DNA of 64,000 nt from Nocardioides sp. 503 (GTDB taxonomy: Bacteria; Actinomycetota; Actinomycetes; Propionibacteriales; Nocardioidaceae): the NCBI RefSeq assembly GCF_004522095.1, contig NZ_SPUI01000002.1, positions 992,001 through 1,056,000 of the forward strand, given 5' to 3'. Positions 17,452-28,986 of this stretch are shown piece after piece. The translations under genes were made by a program, and so were the position numbers. The notes under the pieces are model-generated. The model was not told where the DNA came from. It did no database searches and saw only the letters and a list, made by a program, of their open reading frames with translations. Position 1 is the first letter of the stretch. Each line of letters opens with the position of its first letter.

Positions 17452-18311
17452 GCCGGCACGCGATCGTCACCGGCGGCGGCTCCGGCATCGGCGCCGCGCT
17501 CTGCCGCGCGCTCGTCGCCGTGGGGGACCACGTCGTCGTCGCCGACCTCGACGAGGCCGCGGCCCAGGGGACCGTGGACAGCGTGCGCGGCAGCGGGTCG
17601 GCGAGGGCGCTGCGCCTGGACGTGACCGACGCGGCGGCCGTGCAGGCCGCCGTGGACGACGTGGTGGCGCGGGACGGCCGGCTGGACCTGATGTTCAACA
17701 ACGCGGGCATCTCGCTGGGCGGGGAGACCGAGGAGCTCACGCTCGCGCACTGGGACTCGATCATCGACGTCAACATCCGCGGCGTGGTGCACGGCGTGGC
17801 GGCGGCGTACCCGGTCATGGTGCGCCAGGGCGCTGCCGACGGTCGGGGCGGGCACATCGTCAACACCGCTTCCATGGGCGGGCTGATGGCGGCCGGGCTG
17901 CTGACGAGCTACGTGATGACCAAGCACGCCGTGGTCGGCCTCTCGCTGGCGCTGCGCTCCGAGGCCGCGGCCAAGGGCGTGGGGGTGACGGTGGTCTGCC
18001 CGTCGGCGGTCGACACCCCGATCCTGGACAAGGGCGCGGTGGGCCGCTTCCACGGCCGGGACTACTTCCTCAAGGGCCAGGGAGTGCGGCGGCCGCACGA
18101 CCCCGACGTCCTCGCGCAGGAGGTGCTCCGCGCCGTGCGCGAGGACCGCGGGCTGCTGGTCACGCCGCGCACGGCCCGGGCCACGTGGCTCTTCGGGCGC
18201 CTGGCGCCCGTGACCACGCAGCGGATGTCGGCGAAGTTCGTGGCCAAGCAGCGGGCGATGCAGGCGGCGCGCGCGGAGGCGGCGCTTTCATCCCCGGGCC
18301 AAAAACTATAA
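17448..18311 (+). CDS. Short-chain dehydrogenase/reductase 2
   Basis: A 287-residue classical SDR translated in overlap with the preceding one but not a close copy of it. Visible motifs are HAIVTGGGSGIGAALC, VVVADLDEAAA (NAD-type acidic residue), LMFNNAGISLGG, serine in VNTASMGGLMAAG, YVMTK as the Y-x3-K pair, and VTVVCPSAVDTPIL. A C-terminal extension (about residues 245-287, rich in K and A) goes beyond the usual 250-residue length. Its TAA stop at 18309-18311 lies inside the KstR-like operator of kshA. It probably serves a hydroxysteroid dehydrogenase-type reaction, which is inferred from context. Confidence 0.83.
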   Translation: MSRHAIVTGGGSGIGAALCRALVAVGDHVVVADLDEAAAQGTVDSVRGSGSARALRLDVTDAAAVQAAVDDVVARDGRLDLMFNNAGISLGGETEELTLAHWDSIIDVNIRGVVHGVAAAYPVMVRQGAADGRGGHIVNTASMGGLMAAGLLTSYVMTKHAVVGLSLALRSEAAAKGVGVTVVCPSAVDTPILDKGAVGRFHGRDYFLKGQGVRRPHDPDVLAQEVLRAVREDRGLLVTPRTARATWLFGRLAPVTTQRMSAKFVAKQRAMQAARAEAALSSPGQKL

Positions 18312-18324
18312 CCTGTTCTTGTTT
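18307..18324. promoter_or_regulatory. KstR-like operator before kshA
   Basis: It reads TATAACCTGTTCTTGTTT, with core ATAAC-CT-GTTCT (18308-18319). It matches TnnAACnnGTTnnA at seven of eight fixed positions. Read on the other strand, ACAAGAAC-AG-GTTATA resembles the echA19/fadD19 site. It overlaps the upstream SDR stop and lies about 40 bases before the kshA ATG. Confidence 0.72.
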
Positions 18325-18364
18325 TGGGCGTCAGCAGGCACGACCGGTCGGAGAGAGGCACACG

Positions 18365-19549
18365 ATGAGCGACACGAGGATCCTCGACAGGGGCACCCCG
18401 CCGGAGCGCTTCGCGCGCGGCTGGCACTGCCTCGGGCTCGCCGAGAGCTTCGGGGACGGCAAGCCCCACCGCATCGAGGCGTTCGGTGGTCAGCTGGTCG
18501 TCTGGCAGGACACCCAGGGTGGGCTCAACGTCCTCGACGGCTACTGCCGCCACATGGGCGGCGACCTGACCCAGGGCACCGTCAAGGGCGACGAGATCGC
18601 CTGCCCGTTCCACGACTGGCGCTGGGGCGGCGACGGCAAGTGCAAGGCGATCCCCTACGCCCGCCGGGTGCCGCTGCGCGCGCGCACCCAGAAGTACGCC
18701 ACCACGATCCGCAACGGCCAGCTGCTGATCTGGCACGACGTCGAGGGCTCCGAGGCCGAGCCCGACCTGCTGCCCCCCGAGCTGCCCGGCGTCGGCACCG
18801 ACGAGTACACCCCCTGGACCTGGGAGGTCGTGCCGATCACCGACTCCCACTGCCGCGAGCTCATCGACAACGTGGTCGACATGGCGCACTTCTACTACGT
18901 GCACTTCTCGTTCCCCACGAGCTTCCGCAACGTCTTCGAGGGCCACCAGGCCACGCAGTTCATGGAGTCCAAGGGGCGCCCGGACATGACCGGCGGCTAC
19001 GGCGACGCCGAGCTGTTCCTCAAGTCCGAGGCCACCTACTACGGACCGTCGTACATGATCAACTGGCTCGACGTCGACTACAAGGGCTTCCAGACCGAGG
19101 TCATCCTGATCAACTGCCACATCCCCACCGGCCCCGACTCGTTCACGCTGCAGTACGGCATCACGGTCAAGAAGCCCGAGGGCATCGACGACAAGACCGC
19201 GGCCTACATCAGCAAGAAGTACGCCGAGATGTTCGGCGGCGGCTTCCTGCAGGACGTGCACATCTGGAAGAACAAGGTGCCCGTGCAGAACCCCCTCCTC
19301 TGCGAGGAGGACGGCCCCGTCTACCAGCTGCGCCGCTGGTACGAGCAGTTCTACGTCGACCGGGCCGACATCCAGCCGGAGATGGTCGACCGCTTCGAGT
19401 TCGAGGTCGACACCACCAAGGCCAACGAGTACTGGCAGGAGGAGGTCGCCGAGAACCTCGCTCGCAAGGCCGCGGAGGAGGCCGAGGGCGCCGACGGGGC
19501 CACCGCGGGGAGCGAGAGCGACTCGCCGTCGGTCATGACGGGCACCTGA
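18365..19549 (+). CDS. kshA: 3-ketosteroid 9-alpha-hydroxylase oxygenase, KshA
   Basis: A 394-residue Rieske non-heme iron oxygenase that hydroxylates 3-ketosteroids at C9, the step that leads to ring B opening. The Rieske [2Fe-2S] ligands are C61-x-H63 and C80-x2-H83 (CRHMGGDLTQ to CPFHDWRW). The mononuclear iron site is recognisable as DNVVDMAHFYYVHF, which gives the two histidines. The C-terminus ends in an acidic, alanine-rich tail (EEAEGADGATAGSES) of uncertain role. It is encoded with a small protein and the reductase KshB, its redox partner. Start at ATG 18365 after the KstR-like site; its TGA overlaps the next ATG by one base. Confidence 0.93.
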   Translation: MSDTRILDRGTPPERFARGWHCLGLAESFGDGKPHRIEAFGGQLVVWQDTQGGLNVLDGYCRHMGGDLTQGTVKGDEIACPFHDWRWGGDGKCKAIPYARRVPLRARTQKYATTIRNGQLLIWHDVEGSEAEPDLLPPELPGVGTDEYTPWTWEVVPITDSHCRELIDNVVDMAHFYYVHFSFPTSFRNVFEGHQATQFMESKGRPDMTGGYGDAELFLKSEATYYGPSYMINWLDVDYKGFQTEVILINCHIPTGPDSFTLQYGITVKKPEGIDDKTAAYISKKYAEMFGGGFLQDVHIWKNKVPVQNPLLCEEDGPVYQLRRWYEQFYVDRADIQPEMVDRFEFEVDTTKANEYWQEEVAENLARKAAEEAEGADGATAGSESDSPSVMTGT

Positions 19550-19845
19550 TGGCGTCCTTCGTCCCGACCAGCGCCGACACCCTCGAGGACCAGCGCCTCT
19601 ACACCAGCGCCCGGCTCACCGAGGTGGCCTGCCTGGACTGCCTGGCGCGGGTGGGCGTGAAGAAGAACAGCGACCACCACACCTCGATCCAGTGGAGCCG
19701 CGAGGCCCGGGAGTCGTGCCCCGAGCTGTCGCGGCGCGACGGCCGCGGCCGCGACTACCATCAGGGCTGCCCCCGGCTGCTCGCCAGCATCGAGACCGCC
19801 GTACGCGAGGGCCAGGTCGACATCGGCGCCGAGGACGGTTACTGA
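19549..19845 (+). CDS. Small conserved-looking protein between kshA and kshB
   Basis: A 98-residue protein of unknown function. The central region VACLDCLARVGVKKNSDHHTS followed by ARESCPELSRRDG and YHQGCPRLLASIETA contains four cysteines (CLDC, then two single cysteines) and several histidines. This arrangement could hold a metal or an iron-sulfur cluster, though no known family motif was recognised. It starts one base inside the kshA stop and ends seven bases before kshB, so it is co-translated with both subunits of the hydroxylase. A role in KshA/KshB assembly or electron transfer is an inference from position only. Confidence 0.75.
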   Translation: MASFVPTSADTLEDQRLYTSARLTEVACLDCLARVGVKKNSDHHTSIQWSREARESCPELSRRDGRGRDYHQGCPRLLASIETAVREGQVDIGAEDGY

Positions 19846-19852
19846 CCCACCC

Positions 19853-20956
19853 ATGGACACCGCATCCTTCGAGCTCACGGTCGTCGAGGTCGTCGAGGAG
19901 ACGGCCGACGCGCACTCGGTCACCTTCGAGGTCCCCGACGAGCACGCCGACCACTTCTCCTACAGGCCCGGGCAGTTCCTCACCGTCGCCGTGCCCAGCG
20001 ACCAGACCGGCGTCGCCGCCCGCTGCTACTCGCTGTCCAGCAGTCCGCTGTCCTACGAGCAGACCGGCCGGCTGACGATCACGGTCAAGCGCACCGTCGA
20101 CGGCTACGCCTCGAACTGGATCTGCGACCGCCTCCACCAGGGTGACTCCCTGCGCGTGCTGCCGCCGAGCGGCATCTTCACCCCGGCCTCGCTCGACGCC
20201 GACCTGCTGCTCTTCGCCGGCGGCTCCGGCATCACCCCGATCCTGTCCATCACGCGCACGGCGCTGGCGCAGGGCGCGGGGCGGGTCGTGCTCCTCTACG
20301 CCAACCGCGACGAGTCGTCGGTGATCTTCGCCGCCGAGCTCACCGCGCTCGCCGCCGAGCACCCCGAGCGGCTGCAGGTCGTCCACTGGCTCGAGTCGGT
20401 CCAGGGGCTGCCCACGCCGGAGCAGATGAAGGCGTTCGCCGCGGCCCACTCCTCCTCCGACGCGTTCGTGTGCGGCCCGGCGCCGTTCATGAAGATGACG
20501 GTCGGCGCTCTCAAGGAGCTCGGCTTCCCCCGCGACCGCCGCCACCAGGAGAAGTTCGTCTCGCTGGGCGGCAACCCGTTCGGCGACCTGCACGACGTCG
20601 AGGTGGCCGAGAGCGAGATCTCCGCGGCCGAGGCCGACGAGCAGGACGCCGCCGACGACGCGGCCTCCGGCTCCCGTGGCCCGGCCCGGCTCGAGGTCGA
20701 GCTGGACGGCGAGCACCACGTCTTCGACGACTGGGAGGCCGGCACCAAGATGCTCGACCACCTCGAGGCCAAGGGCGTCAAAGCGCCGTACTCCTGCCGC
20801 GAGGGGGAGTGCTCGGCCTGCGCCGTCCGGCTCCTCGAGGGCGAGGTCAAGCTCCTGCACAACGACGTCCTCGACGACGAGGATCTCGGCGAGGGCATCC
20901 GCCTGGCCTGCCAGGCGCTCCCGGTCACGGACACCGTCAAGGTCACCTACAGCTGA
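19853..20956 (+). CDS. kshB: 3-ketosteroid 9-alpha-hydroxylase reductase, KshB
   Basis: A 367-residue flavoprotein reductase that passes electrons from NADH to KshA. Domains in order: a ferredoxin-reductase-type FAD barrel (about 1-105; RCYSLSSSP is the FAD motif), an NAD-binding domain (about 110-235; LFAGGSGITPILSI and VCGPAPFM), an acidic linker (about 240-275), and a C-terminal plant-type [2Fe-2S] ferredoxin with the C-x4-C-x2-C motif CREGECSAC plus a later LACQ cysteine. The length matches the family. Two strong hairpins follow the stop. In M. tuberculosis kshA and kshB lie apart; here they are neighbours. Confidence 0.92.
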   Translation: MDTASFELTVVEVVEETADAHSVTFEVPDEHADHFSYRPGQFLTVAVPSDQTGVAARCYSLSSSPLSYEQTGRLTITVKRTVDGYASNWICDRLHQGDSLRVLPPSGIFTPASLDADLLLFAGGSGITPILSITRTALAQGAGRVVLLYANRDESSVIFAAELTALAAEHPERLQVVHWLESVQGLPTPEQMKAFAAAHSSSDAFVCGPAPFMKMTVGALKELGFPRDRRHQEKFVSLGGNPFGDLHDVEVAESEISAAEADEQDAADDAASGSRGPARLEVELDGEHHVFDDWEAGTKMLDHLEAKGVKAPYSCREGECSACAVRLLEGEVKLLHNDVLDDEDLGEGIRLACQALPVTDTVKVTYS

Positions 20957-21111
20957 CCAGATCCACAATCGAGTAACAAAAGGGGCCGGTCTAGTCCACA
21001 AAAGGAAATGGACGGTAACAGGTGACACGGGCGACGGGGTCCGGTTGACTGTTCCTCAGAACGCCTCGGTGCTCGGTTCATGGGGACCCGCTGCAGGCTT
21101 CCTGTGGTAGC

Positions 21112-21156
21112 GCGACCTGTCCCGGCCCATCCCCCCATGTCTCCGGGACAGGTCGC
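21112..21156. terminator. Long hairpin after kshB
   Basis: GCGACCTGTCCCGG (21112-21125) pairs perfectly with CCGGGACAGGTCGC (21143-21156) across a 17-base C-rich loop. It lies between convergent kshB and the MBL gene, about 155 bases past kshB. There is no U-tract. Confidence 0.6.
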
Positions 21157-21160
21157 CGCC

Positions 21161-21186
21161 TCATCCCGCCTCTCGGGGCGGGATGA
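21161..21186. terminator. Second hairpin between kshB and the MBL gene
   Basis: TCATCCCGCC-TCTCGG-GGCGGGATGA is a perfect 10-bp stem with a 6-base loop, 15 bases before the end of the convergent MBL gene. It is probably the terminator for the minus-strand transcript. Confidence 0.6.
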
Positions 21187-21201
21187 CGTGCCGCGGGCGG
21201 T

Positions 21202-21894
21202 CTACCAGCCCCGCGCCCGCCACTCCGCGAGATGAGGGCGCTCGACGCCGAGCGTCGAGTCGTCGCCGTGGCCGGGGTAGAACCACGTGTCGTCGGGCAG
21301 GGTGCCGAAGACCTTGGCCTCGACCTCGTCGACCAGCTGGGCGAAGGCCGCGTCGTCGCCGAAGGTGTTGCCGACGCCGCCGGGGAAGAGCGAGTCGCCG
21401 GTGAAGAGGTGCGGGTGACCCTCGGGGTCGCGGTAGACCAGGGCGACCGAGCCAGGGGTGTGTCCGGCGATCGCGATGACCTCCAGCGTGCAGGCGCCGA
21501 CCGCGACCGTGTCGCCGTCGCCGACGGTGCGGGTCACCGCGACGCCGGTCTGGTCGGTGATCGCCGCGGCGTCGGGAGCGCCGGCGACGACCTCCGCGCC
21601 GGTGGCGCGGACGACCGCGTCGAGGGCGCGGTGGTGGTCCCAGTGCTGGTGGGTGGTGACGACCGTGGTCAGGCCGGCGTCGCCGATCAGGGGGAGCAGC
21701 GTCTCGGGCTCGGAGGCGGCGTCGACGAGCACCTGCTCACCGCTCTCCTTGCAGGTCAGCAGGTAGCAGTTGTTGGACATCGCCTCGTCCACGGCGACCT
21801 TGGTGATGCGCAGGTGCGCGAGCTCACGCACGTCGGCGCCGCCCCCGACCGTCACGTCGCCGGCGTAGCCGTCGTTCACCGCGTCGTTCACCAT
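21202..21894 (-). CDS. MBL-fold hydrolase (glyoxalase II-like)
   Basis: A 230-residue metallo-beta-lactamase-fold protein. The metal-binding HxHxDH motif is replaced by THQHWDHH, which keeps the ligands H-x-H-x-D-H. Later ligands are in IAGHTPGSVALVY, FTGDSLFPGG and FYPGHGDDSTLG, so the two-zinc site looks complete. This pattern is typical of glyoxalase II-like thioester hydrolases. In mycothiol-using bacteria such proteins act on mycothiol thioesters. The upstream gene (DinB/maleylpyruvate isomerase family) overlaps it by seven bases, consistent with a shared mycothiol-linked role, which is inferred. The start at ATG 21894 begins just ahead of the conserved region. Confidence 0.85.
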   Translation of the reverse strand: MVNDAVNDGYAGDVTVGGGADVRELAHLRITKVAVDEAMSNNCYLLTCKESGEQVLVDAASEPETLLPLIGDAGLTTVVTTHQHWDHHRALDAVVRATGAEVVAGAPDAAAITDQTGVAVTRTVGDGDTVAVGACTLEVIAIAGHTPGSVALVYRDPEGHPHLFTGDSLFPGGVGNTFGDDAAFAQLVDEVEAKVFGTLPDDTWFYPGHGDDSTLGVERPHLAEWRARGW

Positions 21895-22595
21895 GCCTCG
21901 ATCCTCGGCAGCGCGTCGCTGTCCGTTGTGAGTCCCTCGCCGTCGTCGCGACCGGTCAGCCACCACGCCAGGTCGGCGGCGCTGCCGCGGACCACGGGGG
22001 AGGAGTCGGTCACCTCGCCACACTGCCAGGTGCCCGCCAGGTCGTGGGGGACCGCCGTGAACGGCTCGTCACCGGCGTCCCGCTTCATCATCGAGCGCAG
22101 CACGCGCTCCGAGAACGACGTCGGCCACTCGGCGCGGGTGTAACCGGCGGCCAGGTCGGCGTGGTGGATCTCGACCTCGCGCAGCCGCATCCCCGGTACC
22201 GCGTGGGCGACGAAGGTCCGTCCGCTGCCCGGCGTGCGCTCGACCACGGTGTCCCACCCCTCGTCGGGCACGGCGGCCATCGCGTCCGCGAGGTCGGTCG
22301 TCGAGCCGAGGAGCCGGTCGCGCAGCTCGCTCGGGTCGGCGGCGGCCAGCTCCTCGATGTCGGCGTCGCGCTGCTCCTGCGAGGCGTACATCGTCGTCGG
22401 CTCGCCGCCCACGATGCCGCGCAGGACGCCGGTGAGTGCCTCGGCGTTGAGGGCGAGGTGGGCCACCACGTGGGCGCGGCTCCAGTCGGGCAGCAGCGAC
22501 GCGGCGGCGTACTCCTCGTCGGTGAGGGCGTCCACGGTGCGCACCAGGCGCGAGGTCGCGTCCTGGAGCTCGTCGGTCACGTCGGGATCGGTCAT
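21888..22595 (-). CDS. DinB-fold (mycothiol-dependent maleylpyruvate isomerase-like) protein
   Basis: A 235-residue protein of the actinobacterial family annotated as maleylpyruvate isomerase or TIGR03083. The helix WSRAHVVAHLALNAEAL carries the first metal histidine and LREVEIHHADLAAG the later ones. The C-terminal part has the usual SSPVVRGSAADLAWWLTGR. Members use mycothiol as cofactor. The ATG at 22595 is preferred over an ATG 9 bases upstream because AGGA lies 8 bases before it. It is co-transcribed with the MBL gene and divergent from uvrA; the 158-base gap holds the uvrA SOS box. Confidence 0.8.
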   Translation of the reverse strand: MTDPDVTDELQDATSRLVRTVDALTDEEYAAASLLPDWSRAHVVAHLALNAEALTGVLRGIVGGEPTTMYASQEQRDADIEELAAADPSELRDRLLGSTTDLADAMAAVPDEGWDTVVERTPGSGRTFVAHAVPGMRLREVEIHHADLAAGYTRAEWPTSFSERVLRSMMKRDAGDEPFTAVPHDLAGTWQCGEVTDSSPVVRGSAADLAWWLTGRDDGEGLTTDSDALPRIEAW

Positions 22596-22713
22596 GGGGT
22601 CCATCCTGGCGCATGGGTACCGGTCGGCGGGGGAGTGCGAGATTCTGGACTGTCGGCGGCGCGTGAGAGTCTGAGACGTCCGTCGCGTCGGCTTGATTCC
22701 CGCCCTCCGATGA

Positions 22714-22727
22714 CGAACACTTGTTCG
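22714..22727. promoter_or_regulatory. uvrA: LexA (SOS) box of uvrA
   Basis: CGAACACTTGTTCG is a close match to the Gram-positive/actinobacterial LexA consensus CGAAC-N4-GTTCG. It lies 27 bases before the uvrA GTG. A possible promoter, TTGATT (22693-22698) with a weak AACACT -10 at 22716-22721 after a 17-base spacer, would be covered by bound LexA. Confidence 0.85.
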
Positions 22728-22753
22728 AACCAGACCTAGCCCGAAGGACGGCA

Positions 22754-25761
<3,008 letters not shown>

Positions 25762-25765
<4 letters not shown>

Positions 25766-26985
25766 CGGCGCCGGTGCAGCCGCTCGACCAGGTCGGGCGA
25801 CAGGGCGCCATAGCCGGTGGAGGCCCAGGGCTCGTCGTCGGTCTCGAAGTAGTGCACCGGCTCGCCGTCGCGCACCACGTCGAGGATGTCGGGGCGGCGC
25901 TTGCGGCGCAGGTCCGCGCGGCACACCTTGCACAGCGGTACGGCGATCCGGTCGCCGTCGCGGTCGATCGAGCCCTCGGTCGTGGCCGCGCCGTGCAGGG
26001 GGTCGAGGAAGCAGGGCGTGGTCGGCTCGAAGGGCCGGCCCGCCAGGGCCGCGGTCAGCGCCTCGTCGCCGCGCTCCGCGAGGACGATCGCGCCCACGAC
26101 GTCCAGGACGTCGACGTCGGTGCCGTCGTCCTCGCCGAGCACGCGCCGCGCGGCGTCGTAGTGGTCGAGCGCCGCCTGCCACGAGCGGGGCGCGCGGTCG
26201 GCGTCCATGTCGGCGGCGTCGATCCGCTCGCCGAGCGCGAGCACCTCGCGGTGGGCGCGCCGGGTGAGCTCCTCGTCGTGCGCGTCGCGCACCCGGTCGA
26301 GCACGGAGGCCGGCAGGGTGAACTCCCGCCGGGACGAGCCGCTCCCGGTCCGGGCGTGCTGCGGGCGCCTGCGGCGCGCGACGGTCCCCACCACGGCGAG
26401 CGCCAGCACCACCCCGCCGACGGTGTAGGCGCCGACCGGGGCGCCGTCCCCGGACCCGTCCCCGGACCCGCCCGAGTCGCCGGTGGACGACGTGTCCTCG
26501 CGCTGGTCCTCCACGAGCGCGCGGTACTGCTCGGCGACCGTCCCGTCGGCGACCGCCTCGGCCACGGTCACGAGCTGCTCCCCGAGGTCCTGCGGGGCCG
26601 TCTCCTCGCCGATCGTCGTGATCTCGTAGGTCGCCGAGGAGGAGCCGCCACCCAGGGAGTCGCCCCAGGCCCGCGCGTCGAGCCGGAAGTCCTGCGCCTC
26701 GTCGTAGACCTGCCCGTTGGCGACGTAGAGGCCCGGCTTGCCCGAGGCGTCGTGCAGCCGGCTCAGCAGGTCCCCGGCGTTGCCGTTGAACACGTCGTCG
26801 TAGGACAGCGGGTAGACCACGACGTAGAGCGGCTCGGGGGCCCGGGCCACGGCGGCCTCGATCCGGGCCACGTCCTCGGCGTCGACGTACCTCGCCATGG
26901 CGGGGGCGACGTAGACGCCGGTCGCGTCCAGGGACTGCTGGACCGTCGCGAGGAGCTGGTCCAGCTGGTCGTCGGCGGTGCTCAT
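25762..26985 (-). CDS. Unrecognised membrane protein with TPM-like domain and C-terminal Cys motif (gene 3 of operon)
   Basis: A 407-residue protein. Residues about 1-150 resemble a TPM-type alpha/beta domain ([27 protein letters not shown]). A low-complexity [16 protein letters not shown] linker is followed by one transmembrane helix ([20 protein letters not shown], near 195) and the stop-transfer run RRRRP. The C-terminal half is helical and contains CFLDPLHG and [13 protein letters not shown], a possible zinc site. No signal peptide is present. By the positive-inside rule the N-terminal domain would face outward and the Cys region inward. It is the last of three overlapping genes, and the first gene shares its architecture. 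The function is unknown. Confidence 0.75.
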
Positions 26986-27632
26986 GAGGGGTCCTTCTGC
27001 CAGGGGCCGGGGACGCGGTAGGGACGGCCGCGCGTGACGCGCACGCAGCCCACCACGGTCATGAGGAGACCGTAGGCGGCGGCCCCGCCGAAGGCCCCCA
27101 GCAGGCCACCGCCGATGACGTCGCCCGTGCCCTCCTCGTCGAGCGGCTCGATCGTCTGCCCGCGCAGCTCCTCGACGAGCTCGGTGACGCGCGCCTCCGG
27201 GTCGCCCTCGAAGGCCATCGAGGAGTACACGTAGCCGTCGAGCGCGCCGACGTCGCCGCGGCCCGGGCCCTCCCAGACGACCATGACGGCACGCGGGTCG
27301 ATGGCGGCGCCGAGCTGGTCGACGACGTCGTACGGCGAGCCGTAGCCGGCCTCGCTGGTCTCGGCCCACACCACGACGTAGACGGCCGGGTCGGAGTCGG
27401 CGAGCAGCGCCTCGAGCCGGCGCTCGCCGGCCTCGTCGAGCATGGAGCGGCCGTCCTCCGGCACGTGGACGCGGTCCACGCGCAGCTCGTCGATCGCGGC
27501 CTGCACCCGGTCGCCCGGCGGGGCCACGGCCGCCACCCGGTCGGTCTCCATGCCGATCGCGGGCACGAGCCCGGCGCCGGCGCCGGCCAGCACGGACACG
27601 AGCAGCCCCAGGACCAGCCGCCAGCCCCTCAT
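26982..27632 (-). CDS. Unrecognised membrane protein with TPM-like domain (gene 2 of operon)
   Basis: A 216-residue protein with a signal peptide or anchor, MRGWRLVLGLLVSVLAGAGA, and a second transmembrane segment near the C-terminus (GLLGAFGGAAAYGLLMTVVG, about 175-195) followed by basic residues. The part between, with VYVVVWAETSEAGYGSPYDV, PRAVMVVWEGPG and GALDGYVYSSMAF, parallels the N-terminal domains of both neighbours. It lacks the C-terminal Cys region that they share. Its four-base overlaps (ATGA) on both sides indicate strict co-expression. The likely role is one subunit of a complex formed by the three proteins, inferred from the shared domain. Confidence 0.72.
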   Translation of the reverse strand: MRGWRLVLGLLVSVLAGAGAGLVPAIGMETDRVAAVAPPGDRVQAAIDELRVDRVHVPEDGRSMLDEAGERRLEALLADSDPAVYVVVWAETSEAGYGSPYDVVDQLGAAIDPRAVMVVWEGPGRGDVGALDGYVYSSMAFEGDPEARVTELVEELRGQTIEPLDEEGTGDVIGGGLLGAFGGAAAYGLLMTVVGCVRVTRGRPYRVPGPWQKDPS

Positions 27633-28909
27633 GACCGCTCCTCCATGACCCGGCGCCACAGGTCGGTGTCGAGGGAGCCGAAGCCGGTGCGCGCCCAGAC
27701 GGAGTCGCCCTCGTAGTAGGGCCGGGGAGCGCGGGGGAGCAGCCCGTGCGGGCGCTCGAGCAGCGGCTCGTAGCCGCGTCCCGTCGTGCCGGCCTTGCTG
27801 CAGGTCCGGCACACCGGCACCGTCACCTCGTCGTCGCCCCCGACCGGGGCGCTGGTCTCGACGTAGCCGAGTCCGTGGAGGGGGTTGAGGAAGCACGGGC
27901 GGTAGGCACGGTCGGGGTCCTCGAGCAGCTTGCGACCCGTCCGCGCCAGCACCAGCGCGCCCACCACGTCGAGCACGTCGTCGGAGCCGAGCGCCTGCTC
28001 GGCCGCGACCCGGCAGCCCAGGGCGTCGTCCACCCCGGGTCCGGAGGGACGGCGCACCAGCTCGTCGGCGAGCTTCTCGAGGGTCGTGCCGGCCTGGCGT
28101 CGCACGTCCTCGAGGCCGGGCGTCGCGTCGGAGGCGACCGCCCGGGCTGCCGCGTCCACCTTGCGCCGCTTCTGGCGGGTGGGCGTGTGGCTGTCGGCGG
28201 GCCGGCGGACGCCTGGTGCCGGGGCCGGCACGACCGAGCGCAGCGCCCATGTGCGGGCCAGGCGCCACGTGGTCAGGGCGACGAGCACGCCCACCAGGGC
28301 GGAGAGGCCGGCGACCTCCGCGTGCAGGTAGGCGTCCGGGCGCGACTCGTAGCGCGGGCCGGTCCAGGTGGCGCCGGCGGTGTAGGTGTCCACGAGGGAG
28401 TCCGAGATCGTGTGGTTCTCGTCGGCGACCAGGGTCGCGATGATGGCCGCCCGGCCCGCGTCGCTGGGTCGCGGGGCGTCGCTGTCGGAGCTGGTGTCGT
28501 AGGTCGGCTCCAGCCCCTCGTAGATCGCGGTCTCCAGGGAGGTGTCGTCGCCGCCGTAGTAGAACGACGTGCCGGAGCGGCCGACGGCCACGACGTAGAT
28601 CGCGTCCTGGCCCAGCTCCGACTGCAGCCGGATCGCCAGGTCCTCGGTCGGTCGGTCGGTCGCCAGGTCGGGGAGCTCGCCCACGAGCGCGACGTAGATC
28701 GGGACGTCGGAGGAGGCGACGATCTCGGTGAGGTGGGCGTCGACCTCGGCCGTGTGGCCGTTGCCGGCGAGCTGCTGGACGTTGACCGGGTCCCGCTCGA
28801 GCGCCGCCACGAGGTCGTCGACGGCGGCGACGTATGCGTCGACCTGCCCGTCGGCTCCCGTGACCCCCACGGGCGTAAGGCTATCGACCGGCATCCCGGG
28901 GGCGTTCAC
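27629..28909 (-). CDS. Unrecognised membrane protein with TPM-like domain and C-terminal Cys motif (gene 1 of operon)
   Basis: A 426-residue paralogue of the third gene. The N-terminal part shows PIYVALVGELPDLATDRPTE and AIYVVAVGRSGTSFYYGGDD. A single transmembrane helix (LSALVGVLVALTTWRLARTW, near residue 210) is followed by basic residues, then a helical region and CFLNPLHGLGYVE ... TVPVCRTCSKAG near the C-terminus. The GTG start at 28909 is uncertain; an ATG 15 bases downstream also fits. It is divergent from the Rieske lipoprotein genes with 77 bases between. No known family was recognised with confidence beyond the TPM-like fold. Confidence 0.72.
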   Translation of the reverse strand: MNAPGMPVDSLTPVGVTGADGQVDAYVAAVDDLVAALERDPVNVQQLAGNGHTAEVDAHLTEIVASSDVPIYVALVGELPDLATDRPTEDLAIRLQSELGQDAIYVVAVGRSGTSFYYGGDDTSLETAIYEGLEPTYDTSSDSDAPRPSDAGRAAIIATLVADENHTISDSLVDTYTAGATWTGPRYESRPDAYLHAEVAGLSALVGVLVALTTWRLARTWALRSVVPAPAPGVRRPADSHTPTRQKRRKVDAAARAVASDATPGLEDVRRQAGTTLEKLADELVRRPSGPGVDDALGCRVAAEQALGSDDVLDVVGALVLARTGRKLLEDPDRAYRPCFLNPLHGLGYVETSAPVGGDDEVTVPVCRTCSKAGTTGRGYEPLLERPHGLLPRAPRPYYEGDSVWARTGFGSLDTDLWRRVMEERS

Positions 28910-28986
28910 GGCTGGTTCTCATGCTGTTCTCAGACGGCTGAGTAGTGTGTCTTTCAACTACTGGACCGCTCTCGGAGGACACTCAC

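Noticed and set aside
28909..28986. An inverted repeat operator between the TPM operon and the Rieske genes
   Set aside because: Only short, imperfect complementarities are present; nothing longer than about 5 bp stands out.
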